From Pyronema omphalodes (Eukaryota; Ascomycota; Pezizomycetes; Pezizales; Pyronemataceae): 64,000 nt of DNA. The position numbers and the translations under genes were made by a program. Numbering within the stretch: position 1 is the stretch's first letter; every line of letters begins with the position of its first letter. Shown one piece after another: positions 1-11,945 of this stretch. The stretch spans positions 114,287-178,286 of the forward strand of contig JAJJXM010000089.1 in the NCBI GenBank assembly GCA_024516155.1, given 5' to 3'. Under the pieces are notes generated by a model. It was given only the letters and a program-made list of their open reading frames with translations, made no database searches and was not told the DNA's origin.

Positions 1-195
1 CTTCGTCCATGCTCCATAACCTCTGGTTTTACCAATTCGCCAAACTCGTACCTGAATTCCTTTCCCTCGGTATCCCCGCTATCGTCGACGAAATCGAGAT
101 AGCCCGCCAGCTCGGAATCGAATTCTCGGCAACCCGAATCACGTTCGACGACACGAAACTCACCTGGCATTTACGATAAATCGCCAACCTCAAAC
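1..195 (+). other. Gyp1 leader upstream of gag
   Basis: No ORF, LTR similarity or RNA gene is visible here. It is either untranslated leader or the remainder of the region between the 5' LTR and the gag start at 196. Confidence 0.5.
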
Positions 196-1323
196 ATGGA
201 CGATCAAGAAATCGTCATCGCGCTGTTCCTGAACGCAGCGCAAAGGGACGAGATCAATAGAGACCCCACGAAATTCAAAGACCTCCGTAATGCAGTCGAG
301 GACTACAAACGAGACTGCCAGAAATTGACCGATCTCCAGGCAGAATTGGTAGAATCCAGGAAGGACAATCCGGATTACGCAAAACGAATCTCCGACCTGG
401 AACGGGATCTCGGATCCGCAAATACTACAATTCGCCGACTACAATCGATCACGGACAATTCGGCCTCCCCATCGATGAGACCGATCGAGCTCCCCCACCC
501 GCCCAAATACACCGGAGACCGAAAGGAACTCCCCAACTTCATCTCCAAGGTTAGGTCCAAGTTGGCTGGAGACTCAGCCCGCTTCACCGACGACCAACAT
601 AAGCTCCGCTACCTCTACGGTTACCTGAAAGGAAACGCACAAAATCAGGTCCAACCTTACGTACTCACGGACAAAATCAATCTAAAAGACGCCGAAGAAC
701 TGATCAGCATCCTTGAGTCCGCCTTCGGAGACCCAGACCAGGTCGGCACCGCCTCGATGGAGCTCGACAGACTAAAGCAGGGCAATAGAGAATTCAGCGT
801 TTACTACGCTGAATTTCAACGAATCATGGCCATCCTTAACTTCGACGCAAACGCAAAGAAGGCTGCCTTAAAGAGAGGCCTCTCGAGAGAATTACAATCG
901 AGCCTCGTCTACCAAGCGGACGAACCACAAGACTTCACCAAGTTCGTCGAACTCTGCCAAAAGCTGGACTACCGACTCAGAGCCCACGGCACCCGTTCCA
1001 AACGAACAATTCCGACGCTCGCCCCCCGCACACTCCCTACAGCCCCTCGACCATCAGCTCACCCAACAAACTCGAACAGTGGCAACTACGGCTCCGCACC
1101 CATGGACCTCTCTGCATCGCAGAAAGCCCAGAATCAACGGCGCCGGGACGAGCGAATGGCAAAGGGGTTATACCTCTACTGTGGGTCGGCAGACCACTTC
1201 AAAAACGACTGCCCCTCCCTAGCAGCGAACACCTCTCGGAAGTTACGCCTCGCCGCTGCGGACCTCCTATCACCTCCCCAGGAAACCTCCTCTATCCCCA
1301 GCCCCGAGGAGGGAAAAGAATAG
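196..1323 (+). CDS. gag: Gyp1 Gag (capsid/nucleocapsid), zinc knuckle damaged
   Basis: A 375-residue Gag-like protein. Residues about 25-85 are charged and probably coiled coil. Residues about 95-270 are the retrotransposon capsid-type core (motifs FGDPDQ and REFSVYY, also found in Gyp2 Gag). A low-complexity linker follows, then a single zinc knuckle near residue 328. The knuckle reads YLYCGSADHFKNDC, where a CCHC knuckle needs Cys in the first position; Gyp2 has CLYCGGLGHMAASC. The change corresponds to TGC to TAC. The frame is otherwise open and ends in TAG just after a slippery heptamer, so it would normally be made both as Gag and as a Gag-Pol fusion. The ATG at 196 is the first in frame. 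Confidence 0.88.
   Translation: MDDQEIVIALFLNAAQRDEINRDPTKFKDLRNAVEDYKRDCQKLTDLQAELVESRKDNPDYAKRISDLERDLGSANTTIRRLQSITDNSASPSMRPIELPHPPKYTGDRKELPNFISKVRSKLAGDSARFTDDQHKLRYLYGYLKGNAQNQVQPYVLTDKINLKDAEELISILESAFGDPDQVGTASMELDRLKQGNREFSVYYAEFQRIMAILNFDANAKKAALKRGLSRELQSSLVYQADEPQDFTKFVELCQKLDYRLRAHGTRSKRTIPTLAPRTLPTAPRPSAHPTNSNSGNYGSAPMDLSASQKAQNQRRRDERMAKGLYLYCGSADHFKNDCPSLAANTSRKLRLAAADLLSPPQETSSIPSPEEGKE
1311..1323 (+). promoter_or_regulatory. Gyp1 gag-pol -1 frameshift site, GGGAAAA
   Basis: The gag codons read gaG GGA AAA GAA TAG. Bases 1311-1317 fit X XXY YYZ exactly, one sense codon before the gag stop. A -1 slip enters the pol frame, which is open from before 1317 to the TGA at 3363. 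The same GGGAAAAGAATA string stands at the gag end of Gyp2. No frameshifting was measured; a 3' stimulatory structure was not modelled. Confidence 0.7.
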
Positions 1324-4300
1324 TCCACCATCAGCCCGTTGGCCCTCCTGGTGGACCTGCCCCGGCCTGTTCGTTCCCCTCGTCCCAAAATAAACTCTAC
1401 GTATCAGCAAGTTCCCTATCAATTAGTCAAGAACATGAAATGGATGGTAGTCATTTAGTCATACCCTGCACCTTGACCAACCGTGACATCAAAATTGATA
1501 CCCGTGCCCTTGTTGATTGTGGTTGTACGGGACTCTCCTTCATGAATGAGACCTTCGCTCGCCAGCACAATCTCCCCCGCTACCAGTTAAAATCCCCAAA
1601 GACAGTTGAAGTGATAGACGGTTGCCCAATCTCCTCCGGCGACATCACAGTGTATGTAAGGATTCCATGCACCATCGGTGATCACCACGAAATCCTGACC
1701 GCCTACTTAACCTCCCTCGGTCACTACCCCCTCGTCCTCGGGATCCCTTGGTTGAAGAAGCACGACGTTACCATCAACTTCGCAACCAACGACAGCCAGT
1801 TCCACTCCCCTAACTGCCTGCCCCACCGCACCGCCGTCAAGGCACCTCCAATCAAGGGCTTACCACCTGATCGACGAAACAGAATCTGCGCAATCTCAGC
1901 CATGACGTTCAAAAGAATCGTCAGAAACAATAACCAACGATACGGTAACGTTGAACCCTTTCACCTGTCCCTAAACGGAATCAACATGGCCCTACCAGAC
2001 CCCGCGGACGCGAAACCGGACTTGAAGACCATCGTTCCCCCCGAATACCACAAGTTCCTGGAAATTTTCGAAAAGGTTAACGCCGACAAACTACCCCCAC
2101 ACCGCCCCTGTGACCACAAAATCCCACTCGAGGACGGGTTCAAACCTCCGTTCGGACCACTCTACTCCCTCTCACGTCCGGAACTGGAGGAACTCAAAAG
2201 GTGGATAGACGAAAATATGAGCAAAGGATTCATACGAACGTCCTCCTCCCCGGCCGCCGCCCCAATCCTATTCGTCCGTGAAGGTGATGGCTCCCTACGC
2301 CTCGTAGTGGACTATCGCGGAATAAACGAGGGCACCATCAAAAATCGCTACCCCCTCCCCTTAATGCAGGATACGCTGATGAACCTGTCCCGAGCAAAGT
2401 GGTTCACAAAGCTTGATATTGGAGGGGCCTACAACCTCATCCGAATGGCGGAGGGAGAGGAGTGGAAGACCGCCTTTCGCACCTGCTACGGCCTCTTCGA
2501 ATCCTTGGTAATGCCGTTCGGGCTAACCAACGCCCCCGCAACCTTCCAAAATTTCATCAACGACACCTTAGCACCCTATCTGGACCGCTTCTGTACGGCA
2601 TACCTGGACGACACCCTAATTCACTCCGACACCCTCGAAGAGCACCAGCAACACGTCGCCATGGTCCTGGAAGCTTTCCGAAAAGCGGGCCTCCACCTAA
2701 AACCCGAAAAGTGCGAATTTCATCAACAGCAGGTCAAATACCTCGGCCTCATCATTAGCACGGAAGGCATCAAGATGGACCCAGAAAAAATCACCGCAGT
2801 AAGAGAATGGGACCCACCAAAAAACCTCAAAGACGTCCGCGCCTTCCTCGGTTTCGCCAATTTTTATCGCCGCTTTGTACGAAACTATTCGAAAATCGTG
2901 CAGCCCCTCACCCTCCTAACACGAAAAGGAGTACCCTTTGCGTGGGACAGCCCACAACAACAGGCTTTCGACGAGCTCAAAGCAACCTTCACCTCTGCAC
3001 CAGTCCTCGCTCGCTTCGATCCCAATCAGGATGTCATGGCAGAAACGGATGCCTCCGACTTCTTATCGGCTGGCGTCCTGTCACAGTACGATGCCGACGG
3101 CGTTCCACATCCCGTGGCTTACTTCTCGAAAAGGCACTCCCCCGCCGAGTGTAATTACGATATCTACGACAAACAGTTGATGGCAATTGTCCGAGCATTC
3201 GAGGAGTGGCGGCCAGAACTACAATCGGTCATCAACCCCGTGCAGGTTCTGTCCGACCACAAAAATTTGGAATACTTCACGACGACCAAGCTCCTCAACA
3301 GGCGTCGAGCCCGGCGGTCGCGATTCCTCTCACAGATCAACTTCAAGATCGTCTATCGCCCCTGAACTGCGGGAGGAAAACCGGATGCTCTGACCAGGCG
3401 ATCCGGAGATCTGCCCAAGGAAGGGGATGACCGCTCTCTGGCTAATCATACAACAGTACGGGAACCAGAAAACATCCTCCTACACACCTCAGCCGCCGCC
3501 GTTTCGCCCCACCGCCCCGAGCACCCCGCCCCTACACCCCGTCCCGATGCACCGCGCCTACAGCGACTCTTCCTCGACGCCTACGCCGCCGACCCCTTTC
3601 CCAACAGAGTACTACAGATGCTCAACGACGGAACCAAGCACTGTAGGGACATCACACTCGCCGAGTACGAAAGACAAGACAACCACCTCCCCTACCGTCG
3701 CCGAATCTGGGTCCCCGACCACGAGCCCCTTAAAGTACACCTCATAAAACAACACCACGACACACCCATGGCCGGACACCCAGGAAGGTCCAAAACGCTC
3801 GAGCTGTTGCTAAGGACCTACACCTGGCCCAACATGCGTAAAGACGTGGACCGTTACACCCGAAATTGTCACATCTGCCAACGCTCCAAGCCCAACAGAC
3901 ACGCCCCCTTTGGTGTCCTCCGCCCCCTACCCATTCCCGACCGACCGTGGCAAGACATCTCGATGGACTTTGTCACCGGGCTACCCTGATCCAACGGAAA
4001 CCATGCTATCAGGGTTGTCGTGGACCGTTTAACAAAAGAAAGACACTTTGTAGCCTGTCAGACCAACGTCGACGCAAAAGAACTCGCCAACCTGTTCGTC
4101 AAACACATCTTTCGACTCCACGGCCTACCTCTCATGAAAATCTCCGACCAAGGGCCGCAGTTCTCCGCCCTTTTCTGGAAACACCTCTGCCGTCGACTGG
4201 GAATCGAACCTCGGTTGTCGACCGCCTTCCACCCTCAAACGGACGGCCAGATCGAGCGGATGAACGCAACCATGGAGCAATACCTACGAGCTCACGTAAA

Positions 4301-5030
4301 CTACTTACAAGACGACTGGGCAGAATGGCTCCCCCTGGCAGAGTTCGCGGCCAACAACCAGGCGTCCGAAACCACCGGTTCCTCCCCCTTCTTCGCCAAC
4401 AAAGGATTCGACCCCCGCTGCCAGTTCGACCTGACACCCGCCGCCACAAACGACACCAACGACCGCCGCGCTCTGGCCACATCCAACACCCTCTCGGAGA
4501 TCCACGACCATTTACGATCCAAAATAAATCGGGCCAATCTCCGCCATCAAGATAACACCGACAAGCACCGCCTACCATCACCGAACTACCAGGTGGGTGA
4601 CCTCGTATGGCTAGACGCCAGGAATTGGAAGTCCAGACGCCCCTCCAAAAAACTCGACAATAAACGTCACGGTCCCTTGAAGGTAACCGCAAAGATATCC
4701 CCCTACGCTTATCGTCTCGAGATCCCGACCACAATGAAATGTCACGACGTGTACCGCGTATCCCTCCTCGAACCCGCCGCCAACGATCCGTACCCCGGGC
4801 AACACCCCGAACCTCCCCCACCGGTAGAAATCGATGACGAGAACGAATACTTTATCGAGGCAATCCTGGACTCCCGAATCCATCGTCGCAAACTACAATA
4901 CATGGTGAAATGGGTAGGGTATGACTTACCGGAATGGGAACCAGCCGAGCTACACACCGATAGCCAAGCCGTCGACACCTTCCACGAAAAATACCCTCAC
5001 AAACCAGGCCTCCTACAATCGACAGCCTAA
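1317..5030 (+). pseudogene. pol: Gyp1 Pol (PR-RT-RNase H-integrase-chromodomain), two in-frame stops
   Basis: The reverse-transcription and integration polyprotein, read in one frame by -1 shift from gag (first in-frame ATG 1440). The aspartic protease motif LVDCGCTG is near 1510. RT has YLDD at 2601-2612 and RNase H starts at AETDASD near 3040. The HHCC integrase finger (3745-3890, NCHIC intact) and catalytic core (AFHPQTDGQIER) follow, then a C-terminal chromodomain (about 4840-5010, KWVGYDLPEWEP). TGA codons at 3363-3365 and 3987-3989 interrupt the frame. The sequence between and after them stays in frame, so these are point mutations. The RNase H motif is YDKQLMAI instead of YDKELLAI, so a catalytic Glu is Gln. 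Confidence 0.9.
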
Positions 5031-5057
5031 GATCCTACCTCGCCGGAGGTCGTGCCA

Positions 5058-5070
5058 AACAGGGGGATCC
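5058..5070 (+). other. Gyp1 polypurine tract
   Basis: The purine-rich run aacaggggga stands just before the LTR start TGTTACGG. This is the expected place for the plus-strand primer. Confidence 0.55.
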
Positions 5071-5465
5071 TGTTACGGCCCGCCTCACACGCCATCACTC
5101 GGCGCCTTCCCCCCGCCCACGCCTCACGAACTCTCACTCGGCCCTCCGCAGAGCTTACCCGAGCACCCGCAATTGTGCGAACAACGACCGAGTGAGTTTA
5201 GTAAAAGCAGTTACACGCATTTAGTTTCTTGGTATCTAAGAGGAGGCAAGATGTATATAAGAGGACTTATCCTCCCTGCGTTCTGTTTTGTTTTCCGCTT
5301 CTTTCCTCACTCAGTTGTTTGTTTATCTATTAAATAAATTCCTTCGTCATCTCGATCCTCGTTACGTTCTCGCCTTCGTCACCGTCTTCCGGCTTCGCTT
5401 TGTGAAGACCGCCCTCGCTACGACACCCCGCCCTCGCTTCTCTACCGAGCCTCCCTCTGGTGACA
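5071..5465 (+). repeat. Gyp1 3' LTR
   Basis: It begins TGTTACGG after the purine tract and ends GGTGACA, an imperfect terminal inverted repeat. It contains a TATA box (5255-5262) and AATAAA (5333-5338), in the order expected for U3-R-U5. The 3' boundary was chosen from the terminal GTGACA because the partner LTR is outside the window. Confidence 0.7.
5255..5262 (+). promoter_or_regulatory. TATA box in Gyp1 LTR
   Basis: TATATAAG, in the LTR about 185 bp from its start, with an AATAAA some 75 bp downstream. Position fits the Pol II promoter of an LTR. Confidence 0.6.
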
Positions 5466-5479
5466 CCTCTTGCCCCTAA

Positions 5480-7242
5480 ACATGGAGCATCGAGGAACTG
5501 CTGCATGACACAGTTCCCGATATCCTACGTTGGCGCTGCCTCAGAGTCCCTGTCCCCCGATCGAGTCCCTCGTCTCCGATTGCGAGCCCCCGGGTTCCCC
5601 GCTACCGCGTCGAACCCCCGCGCTCCCGTTACACCCTCGCCCGCGCAGACGCCCCTCACGCAGGCACATCCTCCACCATCGTCCTGTCCCGCAGAAAGCC
5701 CACCTCCTCTTCTACCGACAACACCGCCCGCCTCAGCAGAATCACCAAATCCGAAACCCACCTCCTCTGACGCACTGTCGGGGAAATGAAACGTGCCGCC
5801 ATTGCTCGCCTCGATAACAACCCCGACATGCGCAACCTTGACGATACCCCCACCCTGCTACACCCCATCGAGATCAACTCCGACACCGACCTTGACGCGA
5901 AGAGGAATACGAATCAACACTCAAGCCAAGCGACGAATTCCTCGCCACCATCGCCACCATGATCTCGAAAACCACCAACGAAGCCCTTCACCCTATAGTT
6001 CAATCCATCGACACCATCAACAGACGACTCGACAAAATCACCAAACCCAGCCAACTTTCACCGCAACAGCCCCGGCAACAGCCCCACCCCGGACCGACAA
6101 CCACTGCCATACAACCCCCCGACGATCTCCAGCAGTTGAAGCAGCGATGCCGAATGCTGGAAGCCACCCTCCGACACCATAATATTCCCCTACCGACCTC
6201 CAACACCCCCCGCCGCCAGAACCCACCAGCAACGAACAAACCAGCAGCACCCTGGACCAGCGGAAATGCAGCAAACGACCTCCTCTCCTCCGAACATGCC
6301 CCTCGACGCACCCCGATTGCACGCCCAACCCCACGACCACCCCGACCGCTCCCCCAGTCCAACATCGTACCGTGCACCAACCCCTCTGAACTCAACGTGA
6401 ACACCAGGGTTAGCGTAGGAATCGCTGTCAACAGCGCTTTGGCTAAAACCCGGGCTTTACCTGACATGGGGGTAACTACGATAAGACAAACTGCGAACGG
6501 AAACCTCCTGCTAACCATGTCGGACAACACAACTGAGGCAGAGCGGACGGAGAACTTAGCTACGATACTGGAAGCCACAAAGACAGTCCACACCTCCCTA
6601 TCCGAACCCCGCCTGAACGAGCGTTGGTACAACCTCGCCGTCCACGGCATCCCCACAGACCTATACCCCGACACCCCTGAGGGCATGCGCCTCCTCCAGG
6701 AAGAGATCGAACGCAACAACAGCCCTGTGACCCTAATGCAACCTCCCCGCTACATGACCAGTCCAGAGAAACGTGCAGGTAAGAGCGCCTCGAGTGTGGT
6801 AATCGCAGTGAAAACACCCGAAGAGCTGGCACTTCTGAAACGCAGAAAGTTCATGGTACTCTTTGAACCCCGAAGAATCGCCGAATTCCACTCGGCGAGA
6901 AAGACCGACTAGTATCGGCGGTGCCTGCTCTTCGGCCACCACCACTCCAACTGCACAGGGAATCGAGGACCAGTATGCGCCCTCTGCGGCCAGGACCACC
7001 CCACGGACGCCCACACATGCACTGAATGCCCCCAGAAAAAAGGTAAAAGCTGCGAACACACCCAAAATCAATGTAAGAACTGCGTAGACGAAGGCCTCAA
7101 TGCGCACGACCACCCCGCATTCAGCAATCAATGCCCAACCTGAGTCCGCATCCTTCGCGAAGCTTGGGCAGCATGATAGCAAACCGCCCCCGCCACCACA
7201 AACCCCAGTAACAAAGACACCGAGATGGTCGCCCATGTATAA
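5480..7242 (+). pseudogene. LINE-B2(+) ORF1 (Gag-like RNA-binding protein), broken
   Basis: This frame aligns with LINE-B ORF1 (for example DAPHAG near 5650 and the helix around QSIDTINRRLDK at 6000). It carries a TGA at 5768, a loss of about one base near 5899 that shifts into the frame of 5959, a TAG at 6910, a TGA at 7141, and TGA TAG at 7174-7179. The C-terminal part has the three-knuckle array; in the first knuckle the usual Gln-Cys became stop-Tyr (tag tat). The ORF1 stop (7240-7242) overlaps the ORF2 ATG at 7235. The N-terminus is lost at the Gyp1 boundary. In the LINE this protein would coat the RNA. Confidence 0.78.
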
Positions 7243-10200
7243 TTACAATGCATTGGCAGAAACCGTCCGGATCATCTCTCACAACATGAACCGCCAACGA
7301 ACGGCACTTGACGCGCTTTTGAACAGTGCCTGTGATTCAGCAGACATTATTCTGCTACAAGAAATAAACATTACTGACCCTACATACGCCATAACCCACC
7401 CCTCTTTCACGCTTGTATTACCACCGCGGGGAGGAAGGGACACCAACAGGACAGCAGCCTACGTGACTAAAACCAACCCATACCTCCGGGTATCCCAGCG
7501 CACCGACGTTTGCGCCGACCCTGATCTGCAAGTCCTCGATGGGCACAGACCTTATCTCTGCTTTCTTTTTGTTAAATATCTATAATGAACGACACCCTGA
7601 TACCCAACTATACACCCTCCCCCGCACCCTGACACCTCTCTCCCTCCACCGCAGGTGCATAATCACCGGTGATATCAACGCTCACCATGCCCTGTCGAAC
7701 TCCACCACACGTTCCCCAAAGCGAGGCTCCGAGCTCGTAGACCTAATAGAAAAGCAGAACTGGGCCCTAATCTCAGTGCCGGATGGTCCCACCCACTTCT
7801 ACAAACAATGACGGAGCTCTTCCGTGCTCGACTTAACACTGTCGTCGCGCCACATGGCGGAAGACGTCGTTAACTGGGCGGTTGACGACGATATCGCAAC
7901 GGGATCCGACTATGAAGTGCTCAGCTTCGAAGAGCAAACAACACACCTGGACTCAGAAGCCACCCTCCCAACGCAACGACTAAACTGGAAGAAAACCGAC
8001 TGGGACCTCTTTGCGACCACCCTCCGCGCCTCCTGTGACGATGCCACAGAGCTCTGGGCTCAGTACCACGCCAACCCCACCCCAGAGAACCTCGACGAGT
8101 GGGCCAACACCCTCAGCGACAACATTGTACAAGCGGACAAAACCTCCACCCCCGTCCTACACGTGACCCCTGGATCAAAGAGATGGCGGACCCCGGAGGT
8201 AGCAGCCGCCCGCAAACAAATGACCCTGGCTCGCCGTCACTGGAAACGCATCAGGACCGACAACTCCCACACAGCGTACAAGCAACTACGAAACGCCTAC
8301 CATCGCACTATACGACATGCGAAGGACGCAAAATGGAAGCAATACGTGGCTCAAGCGGAAGGACCAGACGTGTGGCAAGCGTTCAGGTACACAAACCCTC
8401 GTCGGGCCCAGCTAACCCCCAACCTGCGAGCGACAATAAACGGACAGGAAACAGAATGTAGCTCGTTCGAATGCAAAATCGAAGCCTTTCAGAAACTGTT
8501 CCCTCCACCACCTCCGCCCCCCCCCCCCCCGTCCTCCCTCAAGCCCCGCCGAGAACTACAATGGAACACCTTCGCACCGACTGAAATCAAAACCGCGATC
8601 TTCACCTCCTCGCCGAAGAAGGCACCCGGGCCTGACGCAATTACGTTCGCCTGCCTCAGGCAAGTATACCTAGCTATCCCCGACCAAATCAACACGCTCT
8701 ACGCCATACTGGGCACGACAGGATACCACCCGCGCTGTTGGCGGCAAGCCACAACGGTCATCATCCCAAAGCCCCATAAGCCCGACTACAGTAACCCGAA
8801 GGCGTACAGACCGATTGCCCGCCTAAATTGCCTAGGTAAAGTCCTCGAGAAGCTGATGGCAACACGCTTGGGGGTCATGGCAGACACCCATGGTCTGTTA
8901 CACAGGGACCAAATCGGAGGACGCCCTCAGCGATCCGCGGTGGACGCAGCGCTGGCATTAGTACACGACGCAGAGATGGAAAAACTAACGGCATGATAAC
9001 AACTGCACTCTTTCTAGATGTCCGTGGGGCGTTTGACAATGTCTCTGCCGACAGATTGCAGCAAACCCTCCGCCAACTCGGCTGCCCGAAACCGGTGATC
9101 TCGTGGTGCAAGTCCTTCCTCGAGGACCGCACAATCGCCCTCGCTTTTGATGGCCAAACCGACAGACAACGCCCGGTTAAGACCGGAATCCCGCAAGGTT
9201 CCCCCGCGTCCCCCATACTGTTCTCACTATACCTACGCCCGCTATTCGACGAGCTAGAACAGGTACATCCCTACGCATGGACGCCTAGCTATATAGACGA
9301 CGTAGCTATAGTCGTACAAGGCAGAACGCGCAAAGACAACGCACGCGCACTGGAAAAGGTCACAGCGACAGCCTTCAGATGGGCCGACGCGAACGCGGTA
9401 GCTTTTGACGACTCCAAGGCGGAACTACTCCACTTTCACTGGGCTCGCACCAATACAATCACCGAAGAAGAGAAGGTGAAGTTGCTGAATGGGACAGTGG
9501 TCACACAGGGTACGCAGGGAGGGAAGAAGGATGTAGTACGGTGGATTGGCATGTACTTGGATAGAAGACTTACCTTTAGACAACATGTAAATAAGAGAGC
9601 AACTGCAGCACGAAGGACCCTTAATGCACTGTGTAGGCTCGCACGATACGGGACAGGTCTAACCCCTTCCGCGACGAGACTGATATACCAGGCATGTGTC
9701 CAGTCCAGAGCGGACTTTGGCGCAATGATATGGTGAAACAATCAGAGAGACCTGGCGAACATCCTTCAAACACAGCAAAACACAGCACTCCGCCGGATCC
9801 TCAACGCATTCACCTCCACACCCATCCTGGCCTCCATAAAGAAGCGGCGCTTCCCCCAGTAACGACCCGGCTTAACAACCGGCAGCGGAAATACGCTCTT
9901 CGAATCCTCACCCTCCCGGCCTCACAGCCAATCGTCGAACGATGCCCCGTCTCCTTTCCCGCTCCCGGAGCCGACAAGCCTCCATCAACACCGACAAGGA
10001 GTACGACCACCCATGGCATCTGGCTGTGCGCCCCCCGACTCGCCTCGTCCACACCCTCCGCACCCTCTCCCCATGGACCCCGCCCAACGCCGAGATCGAA
10101 GACACCTCGCAGCACGTACCCGATGACGCGTTCGCCACCTCAATCACCACCGACATCCCCACTTCCCCGAACGACGACGTGGTCGACGAACACCTCCTCC

Positions 10201-11175
10201 TACTACACACCCTTCCCGGCCGCAACGACAGCATCCTACTCTACACGGATGGCTCCGAAATCAACGGCACGACAGGAGCAGGGTACACCATACCTTACGG
10301 CCTGCCCCGACCAGTAAGATCCATAGTCCCCATGGGCGACATGGCCGAAGTCTTCGATGCAGAGGTCACAGCCATCCTCGAAGGCCTTCGCACCTGTCTC
10401 AAATACACCCTACAACACTCCCCATCCGACAGAACGATCCACATCTTCACGGACAGCCAGGCTGCCACTCACAGAACCTCTTACCTGCACCGCGGCCCCG
10501 GACAAGAAGTCGCCCGGAACATTCACGCAGTCGCACGCAACCTCAGCGAATACGGCATCTCCATCAGCGTCCACTGGATCCCCGGCCACGCGAAGCGTCC
10601 CCGGTAACGAAACCGCCGACGACCTGGCTCGTCAAGCCACAACGATACAACCTCGACGACTACCTCCCATCACCATAACATGGCTGCGACAACGCACTCG
10701 GGAAAGCCACACAAGCGAATGGAAGGACTGGTACAACTCCTCTCCCAAGCCTAAGACGTACGCAGCCCAACACCAGAGGCGCATGGACACCGCCTATCCC
10801 GATCATCCCCGCTGGATATCCACAGCCATCCTCGGACTCCGGACAGGACAGGGGTACTTTCTGAGCTGCCTCGCCCAACCTCTGTCCAACGCATACCCAG
10901 CACGCTCATGCAACTGCCCCATCAACCCTCCTCAGACACCTCGACACCTCCTCCTAAGTTGCCCCGAGTTCCAGGACGCTCGCACAACCCTCCGACAGGA
11001 CCTCAATATCACCCGCTACACTCGACTCAACCTGGAATCCATGCTCAACACCAAACCCGGCACGCAGGCTCTCTCTGACTTCATCTCCGTGACCAAGGTC
11101 GCTACCTCGGTCTGGGCCCATACCCGGTTGAACAAAGCTCGCAGAAGGGAGCAGACCCCCTCTTTCGTTGACTGA
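7235..11175 (+). pseudogene. LINE-B2(+) ORF2 (EN-RT-RNase H), broken
   Basis: APE-type endonuclease motifs are near the start (SHNMNRQ, LLQEINITD, GDINAHHAL, GSDYEV where intact copies have SDHE). RT follows after a polyproline hinge at about 8510, with APGPDAITFACLR, GIPQGSPASP and YIDDVAIV (about 9290). RNase H has YTDGSE near 10242 and HWIPGH, and a C-terminal Cys/His motif ends the ORF. Breaks: a one-base loss near 7535, TGA at 7809, a frame change with TGA at 8994, TGA at 9734 in place of a Trp codon, and more frame changes at about 9830-10600. It cannot make a functional enzyme. Confidence 0.85.
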
Positions 11176-11945
11176 GGTGACCACAGTGACAAACACCTCT
11201 CGCGCGCACAAGCCTTGACTTGCTTCAATTTCTTTTTCATTTTAATCCTCTTTTCATTTTACGTTTGTTCTTATCCAGGTTTTAATTCTCGTGTTGGTTG
11301 CTTTACGTTTCCTTCATGTTTTATTTCGTTATCGCGTTTGTTTCAGTACTTTGAATTTCCGGGGAGAACAGCATCGAAGAGAGCGGGAAGAATGACGGAG
11401 GGAGATGTAAGGGGACGACGTGAAGAGAGGGGAATGGCGGGAGAAACGGAAGGGAGGAAGCGGGACGGCGAGCAGGAGGGCAGCGGGGGGAGCTGATTTT
11501 TCTTTATCTTTGTGTTTTCTTTGTACCCGAGGAGGATTTCTTTTGTTTCAAAGGGCGGAAGGGGTGGAGAGTAGACCACGAGAGAGAGGGGCGCGGGGAA
11601 GGGGCAACAGGGGCCGGCGGGAGTAATTATTTCATTCGTAGCGGAGGGAACAAAGGTGGGAAAAGAAAACTAAAAATGGGAAGGGGAAGGGAGGAGGAAA
11701 GGGAGGAACCCGGCGAGGTGGCCTCTGTGCAAGCAGGGCACTGGAACAAGAGTCGCGATACGGACAACACACCCCAGTAGTAACAGTGGGGCCAGACCCC
11801 ACAACCACAACGATCAAGAGGAGGAGTATGGTAGAGGGGGAGACTGGGTTTTTGCTTTGACGTTTCTTTCGTCTTCTCTTTTGTATTTATCTGTCCCTTG
11901 TCATAACCTTAAGGTTGCAAACAAGTAATGAGAAAACAAACAAAC
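11176..11945 (+). other. LINE-B2(+) 3' UTR, shared 3' module, hairpin and AAAC tail
   Basis: T-rich then strongly purine-rich sequence without a credible gene. About 11640-11945 is the module shared by all LINE and NAR-C copies here: an AACAAAGG-type block, CCCGGCGAGGTGGCCTC, the hairpin AACC-TTAA-GGTT at 11905-11916, and the tail ending aaacaaacaaac. Confidence 0.75.

Larger units (their letters stand above)
1..5465 (+). mobile_element. Gyp1, Ty3/gypsy chromovirus, 5' part outside window
   Basis: The order leader, gag, pol (PR-RT-RNase H-IN-chromodomain), purine tract and LTR marks a Ty3/gypsy chromovirus on the plus strand. Only the 3' LTR (5071-5465) is in the window. Bases 1-195 do not resemble it, so the 5' LTR and primer-binding site lie upstream. 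The element is decayed: two in-frame TGA codons in pol, a lost zinc-knuckle Cys in gag and a changed RNase H acidic residue. Reading to the right of the LTR goes straight into LINE-B2 ORF1 sequence, so Gyp1 probably inserted into that LINE. The matching left flank and 5 bp TSD cannot be seen. Confidence 0.9.
5466..11945 (+). mobile_element. LINE-B2(+), non-LTR retrotransposon, degenerate, 5' cut by Gyp1
   Basis: ORF1 with CCHC fingers and ORF2 with endonuclease, RT and RNase H run on the plus strand. They are followed by a purine-rich 3' UTR, the AACC-TTAA-GGTT hairpin and an (AAAC)n tail ending near 11945. The bases after the tail (ctggtgtgaccactg) are antisense LINE-B2 ORF2 sequence, so this copy inserted into the minus-strand LINE-B2. 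Its 5' end and left TSD are hidden by Gyp1. Both ORFs carry many stops and frameshifts. Protein similarity to LINE-B is clear but lower than between the LINE-B copies, hence a separate subfamily. Confidence 0.85.

Noticed and set aside
1..195. Possible 5' LTR of Gyp1
   Set aside because: No similarity to the 3' LTR at 5071-5465 and no TGT start.
4132..4821. 229-codon minus-strand ORF
   Set aside because: Antisense to Gyp1 integrase and chromodomain; composition-driven, no motif.
5466..5479. LTR end of Gyp1 at 5482 (CCTAAACA)
   Set aside because: GTGACA at 5465 fits the inverted terminal repeat better, but this remains a weak choice.
6000..6719. 239-codon minus-strand ORF
   Set aside because: Antisense shadow of LINE-B2(+) ORF1.
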